This document shows positions 8,712 through 18,336 of a stretch of DNA of 61,847 nucleotides, piece after piece. The DNA lies in NCBI GenBank assembly GCA_019245115.1, contig JAFARZ010000072.1, forward strand, positions 1 to 61,847, written 5' to 3'. Numbering within the stretch: the first letter of the stretch is position 1; each line of letters opens with the position of its first letter. The notes under the pieces are model-generated. The model ran no database searches. It saw nothing but the letters and a program-made list of their open reading frames with translations, and was not told the DNA's origin. The stretch comes from Streptosporangiaceae bacterium. GTDB lineage: Bacteria > Actinomycetota > Actinomycetes > Streptosporangiales > Streptosporangiaceae. Made by a program: the position numbers and the translations under genes.

Positions 8712-10532
8712 TCAGAGCGCTAGAATGCCGACGATCAGTAGGCCGATAGTAACAAACATCGTTATGTACCCAATGACATCTATACGTGTCGCTTTCGCGC
8801 CATCTTCAACGATTATACGATTGGTCGCGGGCGGACGGAAAACTCCGAGCAACCTCGCTCGAAGCGAGCGTCTTCTTGCCTTGCTCTGAAAGCCCACCTG
8901 TTGGGTTCTGCCAAGGATCTTCTTAAGCTCTCCAAAAAGTCCCGACGCCGCATAGGGATCCTCATCTTCTACTGTTAGCAGTACTTCTCTGGTAGAAATT
9001 GAAAGTGTCAGCAGCTTGGCGTTGTTTTCGGCGTGAACGGAAACTTCGATTTCGCGTGTTCGTTTAAAGTCCTCTGCTCCTACCGTAGAACGATGCTGCT
9101 CCAGCGCGGCCAAAATACTAGCCGCTTCGAGCCTTCTGTTTCCGGCTATGACCTTGATCGCGATCTCGCTGGTCTGGAAGCAATCCTCGACGCACTTATC
9201 GATGCGCCCCAGGTCATAAAGGGTGGGGGTGCATCCATGGAGTGGCCGGGGAAGTCTGTAGATTGCCCGGTTTCCAAAGGAGCTCTGAGTCATGAGCTGA
9301 CCTCCATTGCATTTCACCGGGATAGCGCGGCTTTGAAGTGCATTGAGCCGCGACAGGTCTGCGATTACACGGTCGCGAACGTGAGTTATGAGGCGCTGGA
9401 GATCTTCGCAATAGACGGAGGGATTGCGGAAACCCGCGCCACTCCGGTAGCGGTGCGGGTATAGGCCGCCTCCGCAGATCTCCATCATCTTGCAGGCCCG
9501 GCACTGTGGCGACAAGGCTTCTATGCCGATCTGTCTGGCGACCGTCGTCGGATGACTCAGCGCTTCGTCGAAACTGCTGTGGGCAACGTGCAGGCCGGTG
9601 TAGGCCGCGCCGGGGTAGGTAGAACTGAGCGAGTCGAGTTGCTTGATGGAGCCGTCGGTGTCGACCACGACGAGCGTGCTTGGCAGGAGTCCTAGTCCTT
9701 CCACCGCGCCAGGCTGGCCGAGCACGAGCTGGATGAGCTCGCTGAACAGGCGGATACGTGTTTCCTGCCGTGGTGCGGAGTACCAGCGCTCGAAGACGCT
9801 AATCAACCAGTCCGCGTAGCCGTCGCCGGGCGGAGGAGAACTCCAGTTGGCATGTGGCAGAAGCAGGTCCAGCGTGGGCGGTCTAAATTTCAGCAACGCC
9901 TCATAGGTAGCCACCGGATCGTTGCGGGTGTCAATTGTGCATAGGATGCCGCTGTAACACTCGCGGAATTCTGCTGACTGGAGAAAATATAGCGCGTTGG
10001 CGACCGCGTCGAAGCTGTTGCGGCCGTCGGCATAACGGCGGTGTAGGCCGGTGGCCTCGGCGTCCCCATCCAGGCTTACGCCGATGCTGATACCCAGCCT
10101 CTTGAGTGTTTCAAGCATGGGTCGGTTTAGCAGCGTGCCGTTGGTCTGTACCGCTATATTCACGTGAGCTGGCACCTGAGAGTGGAGCGCCTTTGCCAGT
10201 TTTGTCAGCCATTCCGCGCCTGCGAGCAGCGGCTCACCGCCATGCAGGATGATTTCTACGCTGGCGAGGCCGTGCTTCTCGGCATGCTCGGCGATTCGCT
10301 CGACGACCTTGGCGGTTACTGGTTGGCTCATGCGCTTCGGCATATCCCGCCACGCCTGATCTGCCATCTCGTATACGTAGCAATATGAACACGAGAGATT
10401 ACAGCGACTATGGGCCTTCAGGATGAATTGCTGAAATGGAGCGGGTTGATACCCAAGTAGCCGCATCGCCGCTACGTCCAAATCAAGTAGAGGCCACGGA
10501 GCGGGATGTGGCGCTGCCGGCGCCGGGGTCAT
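8712..10532 (-). CDS. fxsB: FxsB-like radical SAM/SPASM peptide maturase with C-terminal membrane extension
   Basis: The 606-residue frame starts at an ATG that overlaps the upstream HEXXH gene by ATGA. Residues 1-~400 are the maturase. C44-x3-C48-x2-C51 (CNLSCSYC) binds the radical SAM cluster, EIILHGGEPLL follows, and a SPASM cluster (CRACKMMEICGGGLY ... YCEDL) closes the core. Family members build a Phe-x-Ser cyclophane in FxSxx precursors. After about residue 405 comes an unrelated ~190-residue part ending in one transmembrane helix (VIGYITMFVTIGLLIVGILAL). At the junction an in-frame ATG (9293, Met414) has GGAGGT six bases upstream, so the extension may also be made alone. Family members often have an inactivated hydrolase- or hydroxylase-like extension; this tail does not look like that to me. 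Confidence 0.87.
   Translation of the reverse strand: MTPAPAAPHPAPWPLLDLDVAAMRLLGYQPAPFQQFILKAHSRCNLSCSYCYVYEMADQAWRDMPKRMSQPVTAKVVERIAEHAEKHGLASVEIILHGGEPLLAGAEWLTKLAKALHSQVPAHVNIAVQTNGTLLNRPMLETLKRLGISIGVSLDGDAEATGLHRRYADGRNSFDAVANALYFLQSAEFRECYSGILCTIDTRNDPVATYEALLKFRPPTLDLLLPHANWSSPPPGDGYADWLISVFERWYSAPRQETRIRLFSELIQLVLGQPGAVEGLGLLPSTLVVVDTDGSIKQLDSLSSTYPGAAYTGLHVAHSSFDEALSHPTTVARQIGIEALSPQCRACKMMEICGGGLYPHRYRSGAGFRNPSVYCEDLQRLITHVRDRVIADLSRLNALQSRAIPVKCNGGQLMTQSSFGNRAIYRLPRPLHGCTPTLYDLGRIDKCVEDCFQTSEIAIKVIAGNRRLEAASILAALEQHRSTVGAEDFKRTREIEVSVHAENNAKLLTLSISTREVLLTVEDEDPYAASGLFGELKKILGRTQQVGFQSKARRRSLRARLLGVFRPPATNRIIVEDGAKATRIDVIGYITMFVTIGLLIVGILAL
9291..9305 (-). promoter_or_regulatory. 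Strong internal ribosome binding site and ATG inside fxsB
   Basis: Reading leftward, GGAGGT (9305-9300) stands six bases before ATG (9293-9291), in frame with fxsB. It could start a separate 193-residue tail-anchored protein ending at 8712. No stop codon separates it from the maturase part, so both a fusion and a short product are possible. Confidence 0.6.
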
Positions 10533-12337
10533 GCGAGCCAAGCCGCCAGGTCCAGTGGATCGCTCCGGATCCCCTGTTGGCTTAGGCAGGCGTACACATC
10601 AAACATAAGCGGCAACTTGGTGGTAAATACCTGTCGTAGCGGGCTCGAAGCCTGGTGGCGATGGACCGCGAGGGCAAGTCCGACCCAGACCTCCGGCTGC
10701 CGGCCGTCGCACGCGATTTCATCGCGGTATGCACACACAGCCGCACTGTCTTGACCGTTGATCAGCAGGGCATCAGCTTTGCTGAGTCCGGGTACTCCCG
10801 CGGCGCACAATTCGCGGTATCGACGCGGGTCAAGATGGCGCATGTCCAGCAATCGGCTGCGGGTCGCGGAGTCGACCTTACGCGTCTCTTCCGCTATCCG
10901 CCCTTCAGGCAGCGTCCGGTCGAGTAGTGGCTCGCCCCGATGATAACTGGCGGCCAGGCTCGCCACCCCTGCCGTGTCGAACGCGTTATGCCTGACCTGC
11001 CAGGTCAACCAGTGGTCAAGGGCGACTTCCCGGGCCATCTCCCGGGCTTCGGCAGGCACCGACTCGGACTCCAGGCTAAGCCCCTGCTCCCGGATCAGGT
11101 TGACGAACCTGGCGCCCGTTGGGGTAAGGGCGCTCGTCGCTAGCAAGCTGCCGGTGGCTAGCTCCATCGTGGACCGCCAGCGTTCGTACATCACCTCGGC
11201 GCGGAGTACGTCATCCGGATCGGTTTCCACGCGCCGCTGGGCGCCCCAGAAGAGCACGATTCCCAGGAACGCGTAGACCCCCTGCAAAAGGCCGCCTACA
11301 GGCCGTGGGTCTTGACGCCACGGCGCGTAAACCGTCTCCTCGGAAGGCCGAATCAGCGGCAGCATGTCCATAAGGCCGCAGAGCTTGAGGTGCTGGAATT
11401 CATGCACCAGCGTTTCGGCCATCATGACCGGATCGGGAGGCAATGAGGTTGCGATGGCGCCGAAGGCCGCTGGCGTGGTCGCGCTGTCCAGGTCGCTTTC
11501 GGGGACTAGCGGGACGATGACCGAGACGCCCGTTGCCAGCGAAGCGGCTACCCAGCTGTGGCGACGTACCAGCACCAGCCAGGCAGACTCGATGATGTGC
11601 CGCCACTTAGTGATCTCGTCCGCAGTCAATGCGGTCGGCATCCGCTGCGCGTATCGGTCCAGGTACCGGTCGTGGGTCTCCAGCAGCACATCCCATGCGT
11701 GTCCATCGGCCACCGCGCGGATCAGCGGAGTTCCCTGCCATTGCGGGAGCAACGTGCCACGGCCGTCGTCGGCTATCAGGGCCGCGTAAGGCAGGTCGAT
11801 ATCGTTACCGGCGGTTAGGCGTACGCCGTCCCCGCTAAGCCGGATCCATGAGAGCTGGTCGGCGATGAACAGGCACCCCAAGCCGGGAAGGAGCACGCGG
11901 CCATCATGTACCGGGACGGCAAGTTGGAACGTGATACCCGCACGAACCGCGGCCGCCACTGCCGCGCAAGCCACATAACCGAAGTCAGGCAGCGATCCCT
12001 GATCCAGTGAAGTTAGGCAGTCGTGCGCCCAGGCGCCGATTTGAGGCAGGCCGAGCTGCCAGGCGGCAGCATCAGAGTCTGCTGCCTGGACCCGAGCCAT
12101 GAGACTGAAACCCGCCTGGAACGCGGCTGTCACAGGATCCGAAGGATCGGCTGCGTCCGCTGCTTCTGCCACGGCGTGCAGAAGCATCAGATGCTTGCTG
12201 TACTGTGCCTCTACCAAGTCCTGGATGACCGCGGGGTCGCCGCCGCCGTGGCCGAGTGCGATGAAGGCGTCCCTGGACAACCGATGGTTGATAATCAAGG
12301 TGCCTCTTCGATCAGTCAGGACTCTCTCCGCCCACAT
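10529..12337 (-). CDS. HEXXH-motif protein of the FxSxx-COOH RiPP system
   Basis: A 602-residue protein with LVHEFQHLK near residues 310-318, the HEXXH zinc-binding motif that names this family in peptide-maturation loci. Members accompany SPASM maturases and are thought to process or modify the peptide, though their activity is not established. It lies between the precursor and fxsB and overlaps fxsB by ATGA. The ATG at 12337 overlaps the last 26 bases of the precursor gene in another frame. A TTG at 12298 just after the precursor stop, with GAAGAGG four bases ahead, is a credible alternative and would start closer to the conserved HRLSRDAF region. Codon use matches its neighbours. Confidence 0.82.
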   Translation of the reverse strand: MWAERVLTDRRGTLIINHRLSRDAFIALGHGGGDPAVIQDLVEAQYSKHLMLLHAVAEAADAADPSDPVTAAFQAGFSLMARVQAADSDAAAWQLGLPQIGAWAHDCLTSLDQGSLPDFGYVACAAVAAAVRAGITFQLAVPVHDGRVLLPGLGCLFIADQLSWIRLSGDGVRLTAGNDIDLPYAALIADDGRGTLLPQWQGTPLIRAVADGHAWDVLLETHDRYLDRYAQRMPTALTADEITKWRHIIESAWLVLVRRHSWVAASLATGVSVIVPLVPESDLDSATTPAAFGAIATSLPPDPVMMAETLVHEFQHLKLCGLMDMLPLIRPSEETVYAPWRQDPRPVGGLLQGVYAFLGIVLFWGAQRRVETDPDDVLRAEVMYERWRSTMELATGSLLATSALTPTGARFVNLIREQGLSLESESVPAEAREMAREVALDHWLTWQVRHNAFDTAGVASLAASYHRGEPLLDRTLPEGRIAEETRKVDSATRSRLLDMRHLDPRRYRELCAAGVPGLSKADALLINGQDSAAVCAYRDEIACDGRQPEVWVGLALAVHRHQASSPLRQVFTTKLPLMFDVYACLSQQGIRSDPLDLAAWLA

Positions 12338-12500
12338 ATGAAGTGAATGAGTTGAGTGGTACGCCGGCACCTTTGAGACGCTGACGATACGTGGCGATTG
12401 AGTGCGCGAGGACCGAGTCTCCCAGGTCGGCGAGCTGATCCATCGGGACGTCCCGCAGATCGGGAATGACAGATTCAAGCTCTTGCTCCGGCAAGGTCAT
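12312..12500 (-). CDS. fxsA: FxSxx-type cyclophane RiPP precursor with C-terminal extension
   Basis: A 62-residue peptide. The leader holds the family pattern VIPDLRDVPMDQLADLGDSV (11-30), then ATYRQRL and GVPLNSF. The core FTSYV (52-56) matches FxSxx, in which the maturase crosslinks Phe and Ser. In this family the motif normally forms the C-terminus. Here GGESPD (57-62) follows before the TGA at 12314-12312. The extension may be removed by a protease, possibly the HEXXH protein, or may block the product. ATG 12500 is preceded by a GTG codon and a weak GAGAG site. It heads an operon with the HEXXH protein and fxsB. Confidence 0.8.
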   Translation of the reverse strand: MTLPEQELESVIPDLRDVPMDQLADLGDSVLAHSIATYRQRLKGAGVPLNSFTSYVGGESPD

Positions 12501-12521
12501 CACATCTCTCTATAGAAAATA

Positions 12522-12553
12522 GAGCGAATTATCCGCTCATGTCGCTTTAAGCG
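12522..12553. promoter_or_regulatory. Operator-like symmetric sequences upstream of the fxs operon
   Basis: GAGCGAATTATCCGCTC (12522-12538) has 5-bp inverted arms around an AT-rich centre. CGCTTTAAGCG (12543-12553) is an odd palindrome right beside it. They lie 22-53 bp upstream of the precursor start, so they could overlap the promoter and bind a repressor or activator. This is inferred from symmetry and position alone. Confidence 0.4.
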
Positions 12554-12939
12554 CGGAAAGTCTACGGCGCCCCGGTAGCCACGGACGCCACAGAGATTCT
12601 GCCGTTTGGCACAGCCGTTAGCAACAACAGGATGAGCCAACAAGCCGAAGGTCACGGAGGCAACATCGAAGCTGTACAGGACAGGTCAGCGACGTGCAAG
12701 GACAGCCATGGACGATCATGGACAATTAAAGTTGCCGCTGAGGCATATCTGCATCCTGCGTGACCAGATGACCGCTTCCGATGGATGCCCACTGCGGCGC
12801 CTGGCTGCGCGGCTTCTCAGCTGATGGGCTGGGCGGCGTGGTAGGTTCTGGGGCAGTGCAGAAGGTGTACACACCCGTGCGAGGCGGGAGGTCCTCGGCG
12901 TCGGGCCGGGCGGTGCTCGCGCATGCCCGGGGAATCCTC

Positions 12940-14286
12940 GTGGAGCTCTTCCCGGAAAGCCCCGAAAGCCCGGAACCCCCGGAAACTCCCGCTCGGGGGC
13001 AGGTGCGGCGGTGGCTGATCGCCGCGGTATATGTGCTGTGCATCGTGGCCGGGGCGGCGCTCTCGCTGGTGCGGTATGTGGGGCTTGCTCCGTGGAAGAC
13101 GGTCTACGCGGAGGACTATCCGGTTTACCTGGTGGAGGCGCTGGCCCATCCGTGGCGGAGCATCTTCACTTCCTACGCCGGTTATGAGCAGCTGGTGCCG
13201 CGGCTGATCGCCTGGTTCGTCACGCTGCTTCCGCTGCACGATGCCGCGGCTGGGCTGGCGATCACGGGCGCGCTGGTCGCGTCGGCTGTGGCGGTGTTCG
13301 TCTTCTGCGCCAGCGCGGGGCACGTTCACAGCATCGTCCTGCGGGTTCTGCTCGGCATGTCGGTGCTGTTGCTGCCGGTGGCGCTGCTGGAGATCGCCAA
13401 CACGGGCGTCAACACACCGTGGTATCTGCTTATCGCGCTGTTCTGGGCGCTGCTGTGGCGGCCGCGATCCAAAGCGGGGATAGCCGTCGCGGCCCTGGCC
13501 GGGTTCGTGGCGGCCTCATCCAACATCACCGCGGTGGTGTTCGTAGTGCTGGTCGCGATCCGGGTCATCGCGCTGCCGCGCGTTCGCGAGCAGGCGGTCT
13601 CGATCGGCTGGCTGGCGGGGTGCCTGGTCCAGCTGCCCTATGTCCTCACCTCGACGTCCACGTCGTCGTCGCGGCTGTCACAGCTGGCCGCGCCGGGCCA
13701 GACGGCCAGCTTCTACGGGCACGATGTGCTGCTGCCCGCCTTCGGCTGGCACCTGTCCTGGCTGCTGCGGCACTGGGTGGGCCGTGACTACGGCGTCTTG
13801 ATCATCGGTGGCCTGATCGCGATCGCGGCCACGGTGGCGCTGTTCACCGGGACCCGGCGGGTGCGGGTGTTCGCGGCTACGGCGCTGGGTTTCGGGTTCC
13901 TCTTCGCCGCCTTCGCCGCCACGGTGACATGGTGGGTGACGGTCAACCCGGTGAAGTTCGGCTTCGAGCCGGGGGCACGCTATACCGGCCTGCCCATCCT
14001 GCTCATCACCGCCGCGGCCGTCGTCGCGATCGACGGCAGGCTGCGGGAAGTCAGCGTGGGGAGCGCCTGGAGTCTGGCGGCCGTGCTCGCCATGACCGCG
14101 GTGCTGTGCGTCGGCTGGATCCCGGACTTCCGCTACGCCGCGCACCGGACCGAGGCGCCGGCCTGGGCGCCCATCCTCAGCCAGTGGGTACGGACCTGCC
14201 AGCACCATGACGCGATCTACTATCCGGACAGCTATGACAGCAACGTCGTGATGGTGATTCCCTGTGCCAGAGTCCGGGGCCAGTAG
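12940..14286 (+). CDS. Polytopic membrane protein, GT-C glycosyltransferase-like, function unknown
   Basis: From the GTG at 12940 the protein has 448 residues. The same frame is open back to an ATG at 12781, but that stretch has no ribosome binding site and odd composition. A short Pro/Glu-repeat start (ESPESPEPPETP) precedes about ten hydrophobic helices (first: LIAAVYVLCIVAGAALSLV). The loop after helix 1 has the acidic AEDYPVYLVEAL followed by TSYAGYEQLVPRLIAWF. That layout resembles undecaprenyl- or polyprenyl-phosphate-sugar-dependent GT-C enzymes, where acidic residues in the first loop are catalytic, but I cannot assign a family. It is transcribed away from the fxs operon and converges with a monooxygenase gene. 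Confidence 0.65.
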   Translation: MELFPESPESPEPPETPARGQVRRWLIAAVYVLCIVAGAALSLVRYVGLAPWKTVYAEDYPVYLVEALAHPWRSIFTSYAGYEQLVPRLIAWFVTLLPLHDAAAGLAITGALVASAVAVFVFCASAGHVHSIVLRVLLGMSVLLLPVALLEIANTGVNTPWYLLIALFWALLWRPRSKAGIAVAALAGFVAASSNITAVVFVVLVAIRVIALPRVREQAVSIGWLAGCLVQLPYVLTSTSTSSSRLSQLAAPGQTASFYGHDVLLPAFGWHLSWLLRHWVGRDYGVLIIGGLIAIAATVALFTGTRRVRVFAATALGFGFLFAAFAATVTWWVTVNPVKFGFEPGARYTGLPILLITAAAVVAIDGRLREVSVGSAWSLAAVLAMTAVLCVGWIPDFRYAAHRTEAPAWAPILSQWVRTCQHHDAIYYPDSYDSNVVMVIPCARVRGQ

Positions 14287-14350
14287 GCCGGTGGGCCGGT
14301 GGGCCGGCGGCCCAGTAGGCCGGCGGCCCAGTAGGCCGGCGGCCCAGTAG
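14283..14350. repeat. GC-rich 16-bp tandem repeat between convergent genes
   Basis: Units of about 16 bp with core CAGTAGGCCGGCGGCC follow each other three times after a diverged GGCCGGTG stretch. Each unit contains the self-complementary GGCCGGCGGCC, so transcripts from either side can fold. It may act as a bidirectional terminator between the membrane protein and the monooxygenase. Confidence 0.7.
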
Positions 14351-14352
14351 CG

Positions 14353-15525
14353 TCAGTAGCTGGGTAGGTCGATGCCGGTGGCGGTCCGGGTGGACAGGTA
14401 CCTGATGATGCCTTTGGCCGGCAGGTAGCCCACCATACGGAAGAACCGGTCACGCTGCCGGATCCGCTTCTCGGTGGGCGGTGCCAGGAACTGGCTGCCG
14501 CCCTTGGCCTGCTTCTGGCCCTTGGCGATGTAGGGACGCATCAGCCGCTCATAGCGGTCGAAAGCGGTGCGGTAATCGCCGTTGGTGGCGGCCAGCTCAC
14601 CGGCCAGGACATAGGCGGCGACCACCGCGTTGCCGGTTCCGTTGCCGCCTGGGCCAGCAGCGCAGGCCGCGTCGCCGATGAGCGCCACCCGGCCGGACGA
14701 CCAGCGGTCCAGGTAAACCTGGCTGACCGAGTCGAAGTAGAAGTCGGGCGCTTCGCGCATCGCGTCGAGCAGGTCGGGGACTCGCCAGCCCACGCCGGTG
14801 AACGCATCGACGAGGATCTTCTGCTGCTGCTCGACGTCCTGGTGGTCGTATCCGGCGTCGGTTGAGCTGAAGTAAAACTGCGCGATCGCCTGGCGTCCGG
14901 CGCTGAACACCCCCGCGGTCCGGCCCGGGACGCTGTGCAAGAGGCCGGCTCGCTCCTGGACGAGCGAATCCGGGACGGTATAGATCGACACGTAGTACCC
15001 GAGATCCCGGACAGGGCCGCCGTCCTCGCCGAATACCAGCTTGCGCACGTTCGAGTGCAGACCGTCGGCACCGATCACCAAGCCGAATACACGCGGCGCG
15101 CCGCGCGAGAACGTGACGTGAACCCCGTCGGGGCGCTGCGAGATACCGGTGATCGAATCGCCGAAGACATACTCGCTTCCATCGGAAGTGGCGTCGTAGA
15201 GGATCCGCCCGAGGTCCCCGCGCAGAATCTCGACATCACCGGCGAAGATCCCGGCCGGCATCCGTGACACGGGGCGGCCATCCTGATCGACGTAGGTGAT
15301 GCTGCTCAGCCGGGTCTGCTGGGCCTGGATCGAGTCGAGGACGCCCATCTTGGACAGGACGCCGAGATGAACCTTGCCGCGGAAGTCCACGGCGTACCCG
15401 CCGCCGCGCAGCGCGGGCGCGCGTTCCACCACGGTCGGCTTGAAGCCGTACCGGCTGAGCCAGTAGGCGAGGGCTGGCCCGGCGACGCTGGCGCCGGAGA
15501 TCAGGATGTCGCGGTTGGTCTCCAT
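14353..15525 (-). CDS. FAD-dependent monooxygenase, TetX/aromatic hydroxylase class
   Basis: A 390-residue single-component flavin monooxygenase. It shows the FAD dinucleotide motif as GASVAG near residue 10, the middle DG motif in GADGLHSNVRK, and ALIGDAACAAGPGGNGTG, the GD motif that binds the FAD ribityl chain. These enzymes use NAD(P)H and O2 to hydroxylate aromatic or polyketide substrates; some inactivate tetracyclines or rifamycins. I started at the ATG at 15525 (METNRDILISG), since codons before it overlap the operator. It is divergent from a TetR gene across an operator-like sequence. The arrangement suggests inducible detoxification or catabolism of a small molecule. The substrate is unknown. 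Confidence 0.85.
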   Translation of the reverse strand: METNRDILISGASVAGPALAYWLSRYGFKPTVVERAPALRGGGYAVDFRGKVHLGVLSKMGVLDSIQAQQTRLSSITYVDQDGRPVSRMPAGIFAGDVEILRGDLGRILYDATSDGSEYVFGDSITGISQRPDGVHVTFSRGAPRVFGLVIGADGLHSNVRKLVFGEDGGPVRDLGYYVSIYTVPDSLVQERAGLLHSVPGRTAGVFSAGRQAIAQFYFSSTDAGYDHQDVEQQQKILVDAFTGVGWRVPDLLDAMREAPDFYFDSVSQVYLDRWSSGRVALIGDAACAAGPGGNGTGNAVVAAYVLAGELAATNGDYRTAFDRYERLMRPYIAKGQKQAKGGSQFLAPPTEKRIRQRDRFFRMVGYLPAKGIIRYLSTRTATGIDLPSY

Positions 15526-15535
15526 GCGGAAAACC

Positions 15536-15573
15536 ATACAAATGTATAAGACGTTTGTCTAGAACGTTTGTAT
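15536..15573. promoter_or_regulatory. Probable TetR operator between monooxygenase and regulator
   Basis: The AT-rich intergenic sequence starts ATACAAA (15536-15542) and ends TTTGTAT (15567-15573), an inverted pair. Inside, ACGTTTGT occurs twice as a direct repeat (15551-15558, 15564-15571). It spans the divergent promoters, the usual place for the TetR-family repressor encoded next door to bind. Binding is inferred. Confidence 0.6.
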
Positions 15574-15595
15574 AACCTCTTGCTAAGCTTCTCTC

Positions 15596-16174
15596 ATGGG
15601 TCATCGCGAAGACCTCCTGGCGGGCGCTGTCATGTGCCTGCGGGAAAAGGGCTACGCCCGCACCACGGCGCGCGACATCGTCGCGGCGTCGGGCACGAAC
15701 CTGGCTTCCATCGGCTACCACTACGGCTCGACCGAGGCGTTGCTGAACGCGGCGGTGCTGCGGGCCATGGAGGACTTCGGGGCCGAGATCGCGCGCGCGA
15801 TGGGGTCAGGCGATGACGGCAAGGCCGGCGATCCGCTGACGCGGTTCGAGCGGTTCTGGACGTATGTCATCGAGTCGTTCCGCGTGAACACCGAGGTATG
15901 GATGGCCACGTTCGACGTGTTCAGCGTGGCGCAGCGTAGCCCGGAGGTGCGGACCGCCATCGCCAACGGACTGGAGGATGGCCGGCTACTGTGGGCGCGA
16001 TTCCTGTACGGAGCCGAGGACGACCCGGCAACGCTGCGTGCGGTCGGCTCGCTCTATCAGGCCTTGCTCAGTGGGGTTCTCGTGCAGTGGCTGGTCGACC
16101 CCGACCGCGCCCCCACGGCGGCCGACCTGGCCACCGCGCTGCGAAGCATCGCCACCCACGTTCCGGGTGTGTGA
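15596..16174 (+). CDS. TetR-family transcriptional regulator
   Basis: The 192-residue protein has a canonical N-terminal TetR helix-turn-helix: LLAGAVMCLREKGYARTTARDIVAASG, then NLASIGYHYGSTEALLNAAV (residues ~5-55). The C-terminal two-thirds is helical and probably forms the ligand and dimer domain. It is transcribed away from the monooxygenase with an operator-like site between, so it most likely represses that gene and itself until an effector binds. The start ATG follows a short AT-rich leader. glgX begins 32 bp after its stop, but a shared function is doubtful. Confidence 0.9.
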   Translation: MGHREDLLAGAVMCLREKGYARTTARDIVAASGTNLASIGYHYGSTEALLNAAVLRAMEDFGAEIARAMGSGDDGKAGDPLTRFERFWTYVIESFRVNTEVWMATFDVFSVAQRSPEVRTAIANGLEDGRLLWARFLYGAEDDPATLRAVGSLYQALLSGVLVQWLVDPDRAPTAADLATALRSIATHVPGV

Positions 16175-16206
16175 TCTTGTCGAAGATGGGAAACTGAAGT
16201 TCCGGC

Positions 16207-18328
<2,122 letters not shown>

Positions 18329-18336
<8 letters not shown>

